The notes below the pieces were generated by a model. That model had not been told where the DNA came from and made no database searches. It saw nothing but the letters and a program-made list of their open reading frames with translations. Shown here one piece after another: positions 25,992 to 38,890 of a DNA stretch of 64,000 bases (the first letter of the stretch is position 1; every line of letters starts with the position of its first letter). Source of the DNA: Muricea muricata (taxonomy: Eukaryota; Cnidaria; Anthozoa; Malacalcyonacea; Plexauridae); NCBI GenBank assembly GCA_963855995.1, contig OY979722.1:5022001-5086000 (forward strand), written 5' to 3'. The position numbers and the translations under genes were made by a program.

Positions 25992-26890
25992 GTAGGCCTC
26001 TCGAATGCAGTCTGGATATTAATAGCTCAGGCAGCTCAAATGATTTTAGTAAATTAATACTGTACACCACATGCATGTTCGAGCTAGATCACTACAAAAG
26101 ACTTTAGTACATATTTAATGTGAATTTTAATGCATATGAGTACAAGCTTTTCACAAAAAGAGCAACTTGCTATCCTGTGCTGTTTGGGCAACTAGCTATT
26201 CCGGCTTGCAGGCAATGGCCTGCATGCCAGGGTGGATTTCATCACAGATTTTGTGTAGTACTTTTTAGATAAATCTGTCACAGAGTTTCCAAATGGTTGG
26301 TGTGACTTCCTTGTTTTCTGCTTTGTTGACGCACAAGTACTTAGTAAAATAATTGATTGAACTATATGACATTTAACTCTTCCTCAGCATAAGACTGGAA
26401 ATAGCTGTGCGTAACTCTGGTATAGCACCAACATGGAGTCCACTCTGACCTCCATGTGCAATTTTATTAATAATTTTCTGGGAATAATTTGTAATGCAAA
26501 GAGCAACACTGTTTGACAAATAAATTTGATGCATTGAAAGTCTTATCAGGCTTGACCAGGGGGGGATAAAAAGAAACCGTAATACCTGATATTTTTTGTA
26601 TCAGATACCAATATAACCAAATTTGTGTACTAGTGTGTAAAGTATATACTCAGTTATAAAAACTTGGTTAACATTGATAAAGTACATTAATTTTGAAAAC
26701 AGGCTCAATATATGGGACAAAAAGATTATTATCAACTCAGCCTGCTGTTAAAGGTAATATAATTGTAAAACAATTTAACTTGCGTATGGCCCTAAGTCAA
26801 ATAATGTTCAACATATACTTGTTCAAAAAAAGAAAGAAATATGCAAATCACATCTGAATCTGATCAGATTAGTTTTGATTTAGGTGCCAC

Positions 26891-27446
26891 TGGGGTTGGG
26901 CAATATTTAAAAAATATCAACTCACGATTATTGTCATGGAAAATATCGCGATAATATCGCGATTAATGAAATAGAAAAAATGACCATATTTTTCAAGTAC
27001 AATTAATATCAAAGCAAGTATAAACTTGTACATAATCTTATTAAAGACAAATCAACAACAGATTAAAGTAATATGAAGGCTTTTTCTTCTCTAATATTTA
27101 CTGTTCATAACTGTTGTAATATCACTTGTACTGTTCAATTTTATTCCATGTTTAGTGGAAGGAAAACTAAATTTTGAACGGGCAGTACAATTACTACGAA
27201 AAGCATTTACAATAATCGATGTCTTGCTAATACACTTTTTGAGGGTATATTTGTTGCTGGAATGCAAAGATACTTTCAACTTGTTCAGGATTCTGCAAGC
27301 TATATACATATTTCTAAGCAATATCACGATAGTAATCGAACATGACGATAATTTCGATAAATCGTCACTCAAGTTTTTAGCTTCGATACGATAATCGCAA
27401 TTGGAAATATTATGATAAATCAAAATATCGAAATATCGCCCAACCC
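26891..27446. mobile_element. Non-autonomous DNA transposon with 10-bp direct repeats
   Basis: Ends GGGGTTGGGCAATATTT (left) and AAATATCGCCCAACCC (right, ends 27446) are inverted repeats. TAGGTGCCAC flanks it at 26881-26890 and 27447-27456. The 556-bp interior is rich in ATATCGCGATAATATCG-type palindromes and has no transposase. A 9-10 bp target duplication suggests a MULE-like mover, although a shorter duplication with slightly longer ends is also possible. Confidence 0.8.
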
Positions 27447-27899
27447 TAGGTGCCACAATGGCTTGTTTTACACAACATTGTACCCAAGCTCTTTACTCTG
27501 CCTTGCTTGTATCTTCTTGTGATTTCAACTGCCATTTTTTGCTTTGATGAATCTGCAAAGACCTGATTTCTAGTTTAGAAATTAAATGCTTTTGTTATTA
27601 ATCCACTTGTCGACATATACTATAAGGGGAAAGTCGCACAAAAAATTGTAACAAATACAACTATTTACAAGCTACTATTTAGCATGCATTCAAAAAAATG
27701 TTTTAAAAAGTTACAGTTTGGATGTTTTTCAACCAAAACATGCTAGTTTTAACTGTCAAACCTGTCACTTGTGAAGGTGTTACGTGTGGTATTACTGGTT
27801 CTGCTTTTTGAGGACACTAAGCTAGAGGCTGAAGATGGAGATTTAATGTTCATTGTGTCAAACATTTTCATAATGATAATCTCTATGATCGATATTTAG

Positions 27900-30408
27900 A
27901 TGATCCAGTGTATACAAGACTTTCAGAATATGGAGAGCATGTTGGCAACATGTTACCAAAGTATGTCCAACAAACACAAGTGAACCATAACAATGAGCTG
28001 GAGATATTGATTGCTCCTGAAGGAATTCTTCCCGTATTGACGTTCTTACGAGATCATACGAATGCACAGTTCAAATCGTTAGCAGATTTAACTGCGCTTG
28101 ATGTCCCAAGCAGGGAGAATAGATTTGAGGTAAATGTCGAATGGCCTTTTGTAAGGATTAAAAATCGAGGGTATAAATTTTGCTTAGTGAGGCATCTGGT
28201 CATTACCGAATCTGTGATACAGCCCACTGAAGGGGAGGTAGATTCAGACTATATCACATCGTCGAGAATGACTTTTCTATGACAGTCACGACCAAATGAC
28301 AACTAGGCTTTACACTGGTAATTAACAAGTGTTTAGCAAAGTACTGATATTTTTTTTCCTTAGGTATATACTGTAAAACAGATAAAAAGTTGCTCTTAGA
28401 AAGTTGTATAAACTTCAAAAAAATGTTCCATAGGCCATCCTTATTTCGAAAATGTTTCCATAGCCTCACAAAATTTTCAGGAATAGTCTCATAACCTGCC
28501 ATTTTTCATCCATGACAGCTCCCTTACTTAGGAATGCAACGATACCATCTCCTTCATTTTGCATTTTCTAGGTTGTGTACAATCTCCTGTCATTACGCTT
28601 CAATTCGAGAATACGTGTCAAAACTTACACAGATGAGCTAACCGCCCTAGACTCTGCTTATCCAGTACATAAAGTTGCAGACTGGTTTGAGAGAGAGGTG
28701 TGTGAAATTCATGCAAACTGCACAAATTGTCAAGAAAACTAGCGCACTGTGTGATTAAAACTCAAGTAACTTTACCAAAGAGAAAAGCAGTGAAGTCGAC
28801 TCTTCCACATTTTGTACCGATTCTGCCATGATCCCTTGTATACCCTAATACCAGGAGCTGATTTCACAAGACTAAAGCCAGATAACCGGGCTGACTAATT
28901 CACCATAACGAGAAAGATGGGAACCTGGGAACTTTAGGAGTGTTATTTCAAGCCCTGTCTTCTAGCTTGTCGGATATTTCCCGCCCTTTTCGCTCAATTG
29001 CGGTGGAGCACGCGCACGCAATAGGCGTATGGCTGCTGTTGTCGTCACGGCTAGTTTGTACCTTGTAGGTCTGGGATATGTATGGTATATTCTTTTCCAA
29101 CCATCCAGATTTGAGGAGGATCTTGACGGACTACGGCTTCGAAGGACATCCATTTAGGAAAGACTTCCCTTTGTCAGGCTACGTCGAGGTATATTGACAT
29201 ACAAAAGAATAGTAACTTCGAACAACATTTTTATTGTTTTAATGAATCGACGTTTCGACTAAATTGTAGTCATAATCAGGATTAGTGATGATGACTACAA
29301 TTTAGTCGAAACGTCGATTCATTAAAACAATAAGAATGTTGTTCGGAGTTACTATTCTTTTGTATTTTATTAAAATACTGGGTGGCTCTCGTAAGTATAT
29401 TGACATGTTTTGTAAGTTTAGATCCGAAACCTAACAGCTCCTAGGTAAACTCAACTGGCTTCAGGACTTATTGCAGCTACCTAAGGGTCCAAAAAAGCGC
29501 TCTGATCAGACAAATTTACAGCTCGTTTGACATCCGAGTATAGTTGAGTGCACACGAAAAACAATCTGAAGTCGAGACGCACTATAGTAACGTTCTATAG
29601 GGCTAAGCTGAACTGTTAGCAAGTCAGAAAAAATGAGATTAAAAAAGAACTATTACAATGCAATTGCTTTACATAAAACTATATCAAGTGCGTATACCAA
29701 GTACATAATAACCAGTGGCGTAGCCGGCGTCGATAATTGGAGGGGCGAATATTCATATATTCGTGTTCACAGACCTTCAAAACAATCGATTTCAAAAGAA
29801 ATTAATGATGCAAAAAATGATATCTGAATATTCGCCCCTCCAATTATCGACCCTCGCTACGCCACTGATAATAACACAAGACTAGTAACAGTTAAAGCAA
29901 AAACTAAAGTTAATGAAAACCCCCCTCAAAGTCCAGAAAAAAGTAATGATTAAAGAATACTGAAATAAAAGAGTTCAAATAAAAGGCTCAATTACAATTT
30001 GTATATTGCTAAAACATACTATTTGTATATCGGTTATTAAATGAGATTTCATTTGGTTTTTGGAAGATTCACTGAAAAAAATTTGGCGCAAAGAATTTTA
30101 CGAAGTAATTTACTATGATTAGTTCCAATTCAAAAGTAAACAGAAAATAACAAATTCGGGAAGTCTGGATGCACGTAAATTGGTATATCACGGTAAATAA
30201 CGTAACATAACGTAGTTTAACCATTGTCTTAACGCTTTTTAAGGTTCGCTGGGACGACGAGCTCAAGCGTGTTGTATCTGAACCAATTGAGTTGGCGCAA
30301 GAATTCCGTAAATTTGATCTTCAAAGTCCTTGGGAACAATTCCCTCTACATCGCGACGCTGAACCGACACCATTACTAGAGGCTGAACAGAATGAGGAGA
30401 AAAAATGA
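27900..30408 (+). CDS. NDUFS3: NADH dehydrogenase iron-sulfur protein 3 (complex I 30-kDa subunit), 3' exons
   Basis: Four exons: 27900-28129, 28572-28697, 29069-29188 and 30244-30408 (TGA). All have AG/GT borders and compatible phases. The protein contains the [20 protein letters not shown] and [20 protein letters not shown] segments, then [58 protein letters not shown] and [14 protein letters not shown], the full respiratory-chain 30-kDa subunit signature. NDUFS3 is part of the peripheral arm of mitochondrial complex I, next to the N2 cluster and quinone site. The 5' exon(s) encoding the transit peptide are missing from this call: the first exon begins with two bases completing a codon, so an upstream phase-1 exon must exist. 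Introns 3 and 1 hold mobile elements, one placed immediately behind the exon-3 splice donor. Confidence 0.95.
29201..29394. mobile_element. Foldback element with hammerhead-like core (1)
   Basis: A 194-bp insertion flanked by a perfect 12-bp direct repeat GTATATTGACAT (29189-29200 and 29395-29406). The arms at about 29201-29275 and 29293-29371 are inverted copies. Each arm has GACTACAATTTAGTC directly followed by GAAAC, preceded by GTGATGAT (one arm) or CTGATTAT (other arm). A stem-loop between a CTGANGA box and GAAA is the catalytic core layout of hammerhead ribozymes, as carried by Penelope-like retroelements and retrozymes. Both boxes here differ by one base from consensus. Confidence 0.7.
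29713..29867. mobile_element. hAT MITE, 155 bp
   Basis: Starts CAGTGGCGTAGCC and ends GCTACGCCACTG, with about 45-bp inverted ends that include TCGATAATTGGAGGGGCGAA. Flanked by an 8-bp duplication ATAATAAC (29705-29712, 29868-29875). Ends and duplication length are diagnostic for hAT non-autonomous elements. Located in NDUFS3 intron 3. Confidence 0.92.
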
Positions 30409-31793
30409 TCACAAGAACTTTGAGGTTTTGTACATATCATGAGGTTTGATTGAAAATTAGAAAGTCATATTTTTTCTGTTAGTTCCAAAGCGTCTTTTCA
30501 CGTGTTTTTCGGGATATCCTGGGGAAATAGTCTCATCAATAGATCGCTATCAAAAGGTCTCTATAATAGCATTTCTTTGCCAAAAATTTAAAATTCTTAA
30601 AAAAATGTTTTAGGCGAAACAAGCGCTTGTCGACCTCAAAATTGGGAACATTTTGTTTTTATAGCAATTCAAAACAATTCTATTCTGCATGTTCGAACGG
30701 TACAAGACTTCTTTAGTATTAATTCGTAGAAATTTGCAGAATTCAACTTGTTTAAGTGACATTAAATCAAACACTAACTTCAAAAAAACTTGATCTAAGT
30801 TTGTGTTGTGCTTTAAATGGCGAGAAAGTCTGCCAAAATACGCAAAACAAGCCGCGGATTTTTTGCGATTCAAAAACTCTCGGCTGCCATGTTGTTTTCC
30901 CTACTAGTAGGATTAGCGCTATCATCCCACTAGTAGAGAGCCAGTCAGATTACAGAGTACTTAATACAGTCCATATAATAATAGCCTATGGCTATGCAAA
31001 ATTATCCGGATCTTTTTCTAATCCTACCTAATACTCTCCCTATCAACAGCCCAACATCGGCTACATGCAGGGCTCGAAATAGCGGACTGCCAATGGCCAA
31101 AGGCAGGCCATATTTTAAAATTGAAAAAAAAGTGGCATGAATGTGGTGTTGAATTTTTAACTCTCACCTGAAATACTCAGTAGAAATCTAGATCGTTTTG
31201 ATGTCTAAATATGTTGGTGCTGTATATTTGCACTTAAATCCAAGATTACTACAGTCAAATATACCAATTAAGTATAGGGCAATAAAACTAAAAATAAATT
31301 CTTATCATGAAAACATTCATTTCTGCAACATACGAGACCTCACCAGTTTTAGCAGGTAAAGAAATAAAATGACAGGCTAAATGGTGTTTGACCTGCGGTT
31401 TGGCAGGTCATATTTTTTTCTATTTCGAGCCCTGGCTACATGTAAATTAATGATGGAAGCCTTGACTATTTTTTATGATTACCGAGTTTCAAGACCGATA
31501 TAATTTCAAATCGCTTCTTATATTGAATCCTACACGAGGAGTTTTACAGCCAAATTCCAGCTAAAACCGTGTTTGTTTGCCCTTATCATTATCAAATTCA
31601 TAATAACACCTGATAACACCGCGTGCCTTGAGGCAAAATCCTTTACCATATTAGGAATTAGGTTTGATATTTTAATGCTCATCTTGCGCGACCATGCATA
31701 AGAATACGTGCAGTACAACACTATATGTTGTGAGCATAGTTTCCGGAGCTTTGGTTCTGCTGTTTGGACTCGCACTGCAGCACGCAGCCATAG
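30409..31793. other. Intergenic between NDUFS3 and the carotenoid oxygenase gene
   Basis: No coding exon seen apart from a short upstream frame at 31694 discussed with the next gene. Holds a hAT MITE at 31068-31434. Confidence 0.6.
31068..31434. mobile_element. hAT MITE, 367 bp
   Basis: Ends CAGGGCTCGAAATAG and CTATTTCGAGCCCTG are perfect inverted repeats. The 8-bp duplication GCTACATG is at 31060-31067 and 31435-31442. There is no coding capacity. Confidence 0.93.
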
Positions 31794-31800
31794 GTGAAAC

Positions 31801-34800
31801 ATGGAGGAATTGTTTCAAACGGCCCCCGAGGTTCCAGAGCACGTTGCGGCCGAAGTTCAAGGCATTATTCCCGAGTGGGTAAATGGTACACTGCTTAGAA
31901 ACGCTCCGGCAAAATACGAATTTGGAAAGCATTCTTACAAGCACTGGTTCGATGGCTTGTCTCTCCTGCATGCCTTCGTAATAGAAAAAGGCCAAGTGAG
32001 CTATCATAGCAAGTATTTGGAAACGAAAGCTTTCACGAAAGGCAGCGATCAACAGCGAATACCTTACGCGGAATTCGGGACTGCGCAGATGCCCGACCCT
32101 TGCCAAAGCATATTCTCCCGCTTTTTCTCCTATTTTTGGCCGCCCGAGCGAACTGACAACACTGCAGTGAATGTTTTTACCATGAAAGGGAAAATTTTTG
32201 CGAATAGCGATTCGCCGTTCATGAATGAAGTGAACCCACACACGTTTGAAATCCTTGATGTGGCGAATGCGAAGACCGATATCAAAAGTACGTAATGAAA
32301 TTTTTAATATTGTTTTGATTACAACTCTCCTTTTAAGCTAAAGTTGTTTATCAGCCGAAGTTGAAGGCTGGATAATACTTCATGTTATGCAAAAACCGAA
32401 TTCAATAATTGGTTTCAAGGCGTTTGGTTGTGTTTTTATTTCATTTTTGTTGGGTTTTTTAAAAAACTTTCTCCAAAAATGTGCGAATAATCGCAGCCAA
32501 TATAAACGAATCAATATGTGATCGTCGTCATGGTAATATGGCTCAAAAACGCGTCCATTTTTTTTCATAGTGGTTCGTTGACGCCATTTTTCAAATTTGG
32601 TCCGCTATTGAGTTGATATTAAAAATACTAGATGCGCGACCAGGATTCATAATAAAGTTTCTGGAACGTTCTCTGATCGATAAATTTATTAAAACACGAG
32701 CTTTCGACTGCCAGTCTGCAGTCTTCAACATGTAAATAATACTAGGTTTGAACTACTTGGACAGTGGTTTACAATTACAATGACGTACAATAATGATAGG
32801 TAATCCCGCCTACGTAATCTCTTTTAAGCGAGTGTTCTTATATATATGAAGACTATGATTGTTTCTTTAACAAAAACCTATATTGTTCTGGTAAATGTTG
32901 CGCGTTGTTGTCGGAATTTAGTGTGGTTGGCATAGGTTTTTGTTAAAGAAACAATCACAGTCTTCCTATATATAAGAACACTCGCTTAATAGAGATTACG
33001 TAGGCGGGATTACCTATCATTATGGTATATCATTGTAATTGTAAACCACTGTCCGAATAGCTATATCCGTAGAATAGTTTCAAACTTAGTATTATTTTAG
33101 TATTTACCTGTCGAAGACTGCAGACTGGCAGTCGAAAGCTCATGTTTCAATAAATTTATCGATCAGAGAACGTTTCAGAATCTTTATTAAGTTGATATAA
33201 CAACTTCCCAGTTCACTGTTAACCGATCAGGGACGAGCAATATTTTAACTTGCATGCACTCATCGCAAAACCAGTTGCAAGTTCCATGTGAATGTTTACA
33301 GTAAACACAGTTTACATGTAAGTAATAACTATCTAGTGTGACAGCTGTCGTTACAATCACAAACAGTGAGTGAAAAGAATCGGGAAGAAAAGCCAATAAA
33401 TTAGACCTATAGTAGCTTCGATCTATATACGACGCTAAAACATAGAGTTCACTGGTACTCATTCTTATGTCCATAGCTTCCAGGCTAGTATACGCCTGCG
33501 CTCACCCGCACGAGGAAAGCGATGGTAACGTTTACCACGTCATGACATCGGTTGGCCGACAATCCCTTTACAACATCGTGCAAGTACCCCCCGTGAAACG
33601 AGCTAATCACATCAAAACTGAAACCCCCCTGGAAGGAGCGAAAATCGTCGCAAGCATCAAGCCCCACAAGAGTACGACGTACTATCATAGTTTTGGCATA
33701 TCTCCCAACTATTTCATCTTCGTCGAGAATCCGTTCTGTATCAACACTTTTCAGGTGTTGCGAATGAAGATTGACCAAACGTCTTTCCATGAATGCATGC
33801 ACTGGGATCCAAAAGAACCTTCGAGGTATGTTGGAACTGCATCCAACCCATAGATATCTCATATACGCTAGATAGCGCATCTTTATATCAAAAAGTGAAG
33901 CCAAAATGTCAGCGGTATCCCCTCATAACAATAGGCGGCAGCCATATTGGTCGTTCCCACTCGTAAAAAAAAATCCTAAAAATCCTACAGAAAACACTAT
34001 ACTTTTCTGCATTTGTGTATTAAATACTTTTGAGCTGCATAAAAGAGGACTTATTGTCAACTTTGTCCATTTCCGCAATTAAAAATACACAAATTATCAT
34101 GCTCCGTGTCAACTCTGTGGGAACGACCAGCACCTGTGGTCCGGCTTCAATTTTCGCCTGCCCACAGTGTGGGATGCACCATCTTGTGTATATGAGATAT
34201 CTATGATCCAACCTTGGCACGTCGGTCCGCTGTACTAAACTACACGCATAAAAAACGCCACAGGCTTGTTGCAAGTTGTCAATTTTATCGACTTGTTAAC
34301 AAATTGTAAAAAACTTGTCAATTTCAAGTTGCTACAGGTTTGTTAAAATCAGGCTTGTTGTAAGTTGCCATTTGCAGACTTGTCAAAAAATGCAACAAGC
34401 CTGTGCGTGAATAGCAAATGTTGAGTATCGGCCTCTGAGATCAGCTTGCGACAAGTGAGAAAAACGTGTGGGACAAAAATATGATAAAAAGCTGTGAGAC
34501 GCAAGCATTTTTAAAATCTATTGTTAACTATTTGGAAAAAAGGAAAAACTGAAATGGCAACACAATCGTTTCTTTCTTGAGTATTTTCTAAACTAAGAAT
34601 GTCACTTTTGTGTTGTGGATTGTTGTATAAAACGTGCATACGTATATACCTACCGTATAGCCCCGTTTGCACGAGCGAATTTTGTGTGGTAATTCCTGTG
34701 CGACGAGTTTTATTTACTCGTGTATACCAGGCCATTTGATGGGATTGTCGAACAAAAATAGCTCATTGTAAACGGGGCAGTCGGACCTTGAGTGTTATGA

Positions 34801-37364
34801 TTGGGGTTTCGGCAATTAAATGTCCCTTTTCGTAATTGATTTCAGGCAGAAACGATAGAGTTAGAGACAAAATTGATATTTTTGAATTTGGTCTTTCTCT
34901 CGTCACAAGTTGTCAATAAAGCCACGATGTTCATACTTATTTTACAGATTTTATTTGGTCGAACGTAGTTCTGGCGCATGCGTAGGAAGCTACGAGGCGC
35001 ACAGTTTCTTCGCATTTCATCACGTCAACGCGTATGAGGGCAGCGATGGTTTTGTGGTGGTAGATTTGTGCTGTTATCCCGACGCTACCATCATAGACCA
35101 GTTTTACCTCCATCATCTGCGCAATTCCAAGCTGGACAAGGTAATATTCGATTGTGATGCTTATGTAACACACCATCTCAAACCCAAACTCGAGTCCGTG
35201 GCTTTTTCATGCAAACTTATAAGATCGGTAGCAATCATCATGAAGTATCCGTGGATAGCGTAGAAATTATAGATATCCTAGAGTGCGTACTCCTATCTTT
35301 TTGACTGTGAAAGATTTGTCTCCGAAAAATGGGGGATTTCGAAAGGCACATGCATGCACAAGACTCCCATGGGAAGGAGTTTTGCAAGTTTGAGAGGTGT
35401 CGCGATTGTCTTTGAAAGTGAGTATTAAAGGATGGCAAATATTTTTAAAAACAATTCCACAGTACGACTGCCATGATAAAAACAATTGGAAAGAAAACAG
35501 AGCGTTTTTTAAGAGATTAATTTGAGAGACATCAACCCCTCGTATAAGCAATGCGACCGAAAAAATATAAGCATCTTTTATACGCCAGTAACGTTTTTAC
35601 CACTCTCTCTGACTGCCACTGCAGTGAAAACTAATTTTGATACCAACTAATAATTATTTATAATACTTTTGGATTTTTCTCTATTGTTGTATTTTAATGT
35701 GGCCTCGCACGCGTCTCGTAAACAACTCTCAGTTATGTTAATTAGTCTATTTATAAATATCAATTACTAACTGGGTGTGTCCTTCGCACTTATATAATTA
35801 CATCACTATATTAGTAAAGAATTCTAATCCAAACAAAGGCAAAGCTATTTCCTTGATAGCCCGACTATGCAATTTCCAATTTAGGTTGGTGAAAATTTTG
35901 CTGATCCAGAGGTGAGACGATACCGTCTTCCGATACCTGGCAAAGCCGGTTCTTCTTGTTCGCACACCCCCCGGTTATCATACGAGATCCTTGGTACTGA
36001 CCTTGATCTACCTCGCATCAACTATCGTTTCAATGGCCAAGATTACAAATACATTTATGGAACAGGTTGTTAATATGCATTAGGTGCAACGTGAATGGTA
36101 GAGGCCCGAGAATAATTTCCCAAACTGAATTAGTCACGCATCTTATGTATACAAAGTCAGTTCAATATTTTGTGTGCCCTAGATAAATGTTTTTTCACGC
36201 TCTGCTTGTTTTAAGTTGTGGCAACACGTTGTTACAAGGTTCTTTCAACAACACTGATACAATCATGGTACCATAAATTGTTTCTTAAAAGTATGCGCCC
36301 TGCTAATTTGAGGGGGGCGGGGCGTTTGCTTTCGAGGGACGCCTACTTTCGAGTTTTTCTTTCGAGCATCGGCCAAGTTAAATCCACACTGAAGTATACA
36401 GCTAATTGCGTTAAGGTTGTCCTATGATAAAAGGTGAAAGCCGAAAGTACGATGGTTGTTATTATTTAAATAGTCATCTCGCAATTCGTTATGTGGAAAA
36501 CCGTGACCAGAATGGCTAGTGATGTTAATGCATGCGATTTGTATTGAATGAATGAAATAAACTTAAGCGACCCCCTGTTGACCATAATCCATCGTACTTT
36601 TCGCTCGTGGCTTTTACCTTTTAGCTTTATCAGAGGACAACCTTAACGCCATTAGCTGTATATGGTTTACATGTGGTTTAGAAAGCTTCTTTGCCTTTAC
36701 ATTACTCTCTTTCAAGGGGGGGGGGGGTTTCTTTCAAGATTCCACATAATTTCGTTACAGCAGGCTGTATCAGATTTGCTACGACAAACTTGTAACAAGC
36801 AACACAAGTTGTTGACGCTATCTTTACTTGCCCTGAGCTAGTGTTTTATGCAGGAACAATATACAACTGACATTATCATTTTCGATTTTTAACCTCTAGT
36901 CCTAGAAGACTCTAATTTATATTGCATCATGTTCTTATATTGCTCCTGCTTTTTTGAATAACTGAATTATTAATATCGGTATGTCTGCTGTTCATTCTTA
37001 CGCAGGTCCCCACGAGCACGGCCACTTCCTTGATCAGTTGGTGAAGTTGGATACGGTTACAAAGTTGAAGAAGACCTGGTACGAATACGGATGCTTTCCG
37101 TCCGAGCCTGTTTTTATAGAAAGGCCTGGGGCCAAGGATGAGGACGATGGCGTCGTCGTGTCGGGTGTTGTCGGCACGGGCGATCGGCAATCTTTCCTAC
37201 TCGTCTTGGATGCTGCAAGTTTTACCGAACTGGCAAGAGCAACTATTCCATGCCGCCTGCCACAGTCCTTGCATGGGAATTTCTTTCCTGATCTCACATA
37301 TAAGCTGGATGCGTTCCATGCGAACAAATCTGGGCCGAAACTGCATGCTGAAGACACCCAATAG
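31801..37364 (+). CDS. Carotenoid cleavage oxygenase (BCO1/BCO2/RPE65 family)
   Basis: Five exons: 31801-32287, 33477-33825, 34948-35140, 35885-36065 and 37006-37364 (TAG). They sum to 1,569 bases, or 522 residues, the usual family length. Early motifs include PEWVNGTLLRNAPAKYEFGK and HWFDGLSLLHAF. The four iron-ligand histidines are recognisable: ACAHPHEE, YYHSFGIS, FFAFHHVNAYEG and LHGNFF, along with conserved acidic residues such as NAYEG. The enzyme cleaves a carotenoid double bond oxidatively, giving retinal or apocarotenoids, and is likely cytosolic or mitochondrial. BCO1, BCO2 and RPE65 types cannot be told apart by eye. Donor 4 (GTTGTT) is weak and intron 1 acceptor use is set by phase. 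A frame of 62 codons starting at 31694 with one strong membrane helix overlaps the start in another frame. Introns hold several mobile elements. Confidence 0.92.
32620..33189. mobile_element. Large foldback element with hammerhead-like core (2)
   Basis: A 570-bp palindrome in intron 1 of the carotenoid oxygenase gene. Arms of about 240 bp run outward from a loop near 32885-32935; for example, AGGTTTTTGTTAAAGAAACA near the loop matches the other arm inverted. A 9-bp direct repeat AGTTGATAT flanks it (32611-32619, 33190-33198). Near each outer end is GACTGCAGACTGGCAGTC followed by GAAAGC, preceded in the right arm by CTGTCGAA, one base from the CTGANGA box of a hammerhead ribozyme. Confidence 0.75.
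33849..34205. mobile_element. MITE with 8-bp target duplication, 357 bp
   Basis: Ends CATAGATATCTCATATAC and GTATATGAGATATCTATG are inverted repeats. ATCCAACC flanks it at 33841-33848 and 34206-34213. It begins 24 bases after exon 2 of the carotenoid oxygenase gene. No coding content. Confidence 0.9.
34243..34409. repeat. Palindromic MITE-like repeat, CAGGCTTGTTGCA type
   Basis: CACAGGCTTGTTGCA at the left and TGCAACAAGCCTGTG at the right are inverted. The interior carries further ACTTGTTAACA and CAAGTTG motifs as at 15750-15965. Confidence 0.6.
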
Positions 37365-38890
37365 TTTCTATGTGGCATCCAATATTTCACCAGATTTTCA
37401 ATTGTATGACGTAGACGTAGTTTTTGAGTTACTATCCCAGACAAATACATCTATCACACTCGTTAAGCCTTACCAAAATTGTCTTACAAAAATTTTAAAA
37501 CCGTAAAACATCCGCTCCCCCCCCTGAATCATTGTCGAATGTTGGTAGAATTATTGGATCGTTATTTTAGGGGTTAACAACATTGTGTGGTGAGGGGGGG
37601 GGGTGAATTGAATTAAGTAAGTTGAATTACCCTGGATGGACCACGCGTTGCGATCATAGATATCTATGGTTGCGATGTGCTCAAAATTCAAGATGGCGTC
37701 GTTATTGTTGAGAAAGACAGTTGAAAGATGCTAAAACATTTAACTAGTGTCGCTGATGTTTTTCGCCCGGGATTGTAACTTCAGTTTAAATAAAACCAGA
37801 TTAGCGATAACCATGACCAACTGTTGGCGGCGTTTAGAACAAACTGAAGTTAAGCTAAATATGGCAGCTTTGAAACAACTGGTCGCTTAGTGAATGGCAA
37901 AAAAGTCTGAAAATTCGAGTATGAAATAAAAATTCGGCAAATACACGTCCACTGCTCACTTTTCTATGTTTTTCCCCATTGACATTCTTGCTTAGAGTAA
38001 TTAGGTAAATGATAAGTCCTGACATAAATTTAAAGTGTGTTCCAAAGTATCTTCAGACATGTATCTTGCAATTCCAAACGTAAGTGAAACAAAACAAGCA
38101 GTTGAGATCGACTGTAAATTTTTGACATCATAAGACAGAATGAAATACAATACTTTACATATAAATATATACGTACATTTACATACGTATATATTTACAT
38201 GATGGAAATTTTAATATTTACAAATAAACAACCAGTTACCCTACTGGTAGGAGATACAAAATAGACGAAGCGTTGTGTAAAAAACTAAAGCTCTTTGCTG
38301 CGTCAAATCGTGGATTCTTGTATTTAACTAAGAAAGCAAGGATGTTGTAGTAGAGGAAGTGTTTGGTTTTTTGTAGGTTTGCCAGCTATTGTAAGTGTTC
38401 ACAGCCAGAGAATTGTTTTCCTATTGCCCTTATATTGACTTGTCTTGCATGTTCTTTTACACATTCCGATATACATATTTTAGTCATGCTATATTAACTT
38501 TTGCCAAAACCTGGACGCGAAACATTTGTAAAATTACTACGGCACGATAAATGAGGAACTTTATCTTTGTGTGAAAATGGTCTTTGTTTGAAAGTGGCGA
38601 AAAATGAGATATTTTAATTTTGTTGGAATTTCACTTCGAATTCTGACTTTCACCGGAATTTGCAACAACACTGGGAATTTCACAGTATCCGTCGGATGTA
38701 TCAGATTGCAGATTTTCAAGTATCGAAATTGCATTCTTTTCAATTGATACACTTCCTTATCCGGTTTCTTGGTGGCAGCTGAACTTCGGAATCGTAACAA
38801 TACTCAGTAATGAAACAGACCTGATTCGAACAATCGTAATCACAGCCAAAGGTTTCAAACATTTCGAACTTGAATTAACTTGCACAGATT
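37365..38890. other. Intergenic between the carotenoid oxygenase and GTPase D
   Basis: No coding exon recognised. A solitary CATAGATATCTATGG palindrome near 37656 resembles the ends of the 33849 MITE. Confidence 0.5.

Noticed and set aside
31672-32241. 189-codon minus-strand frame over the carotenoid oxygenase start
   Set aside because: Antisense shadow of a well-supported exon; no family features.
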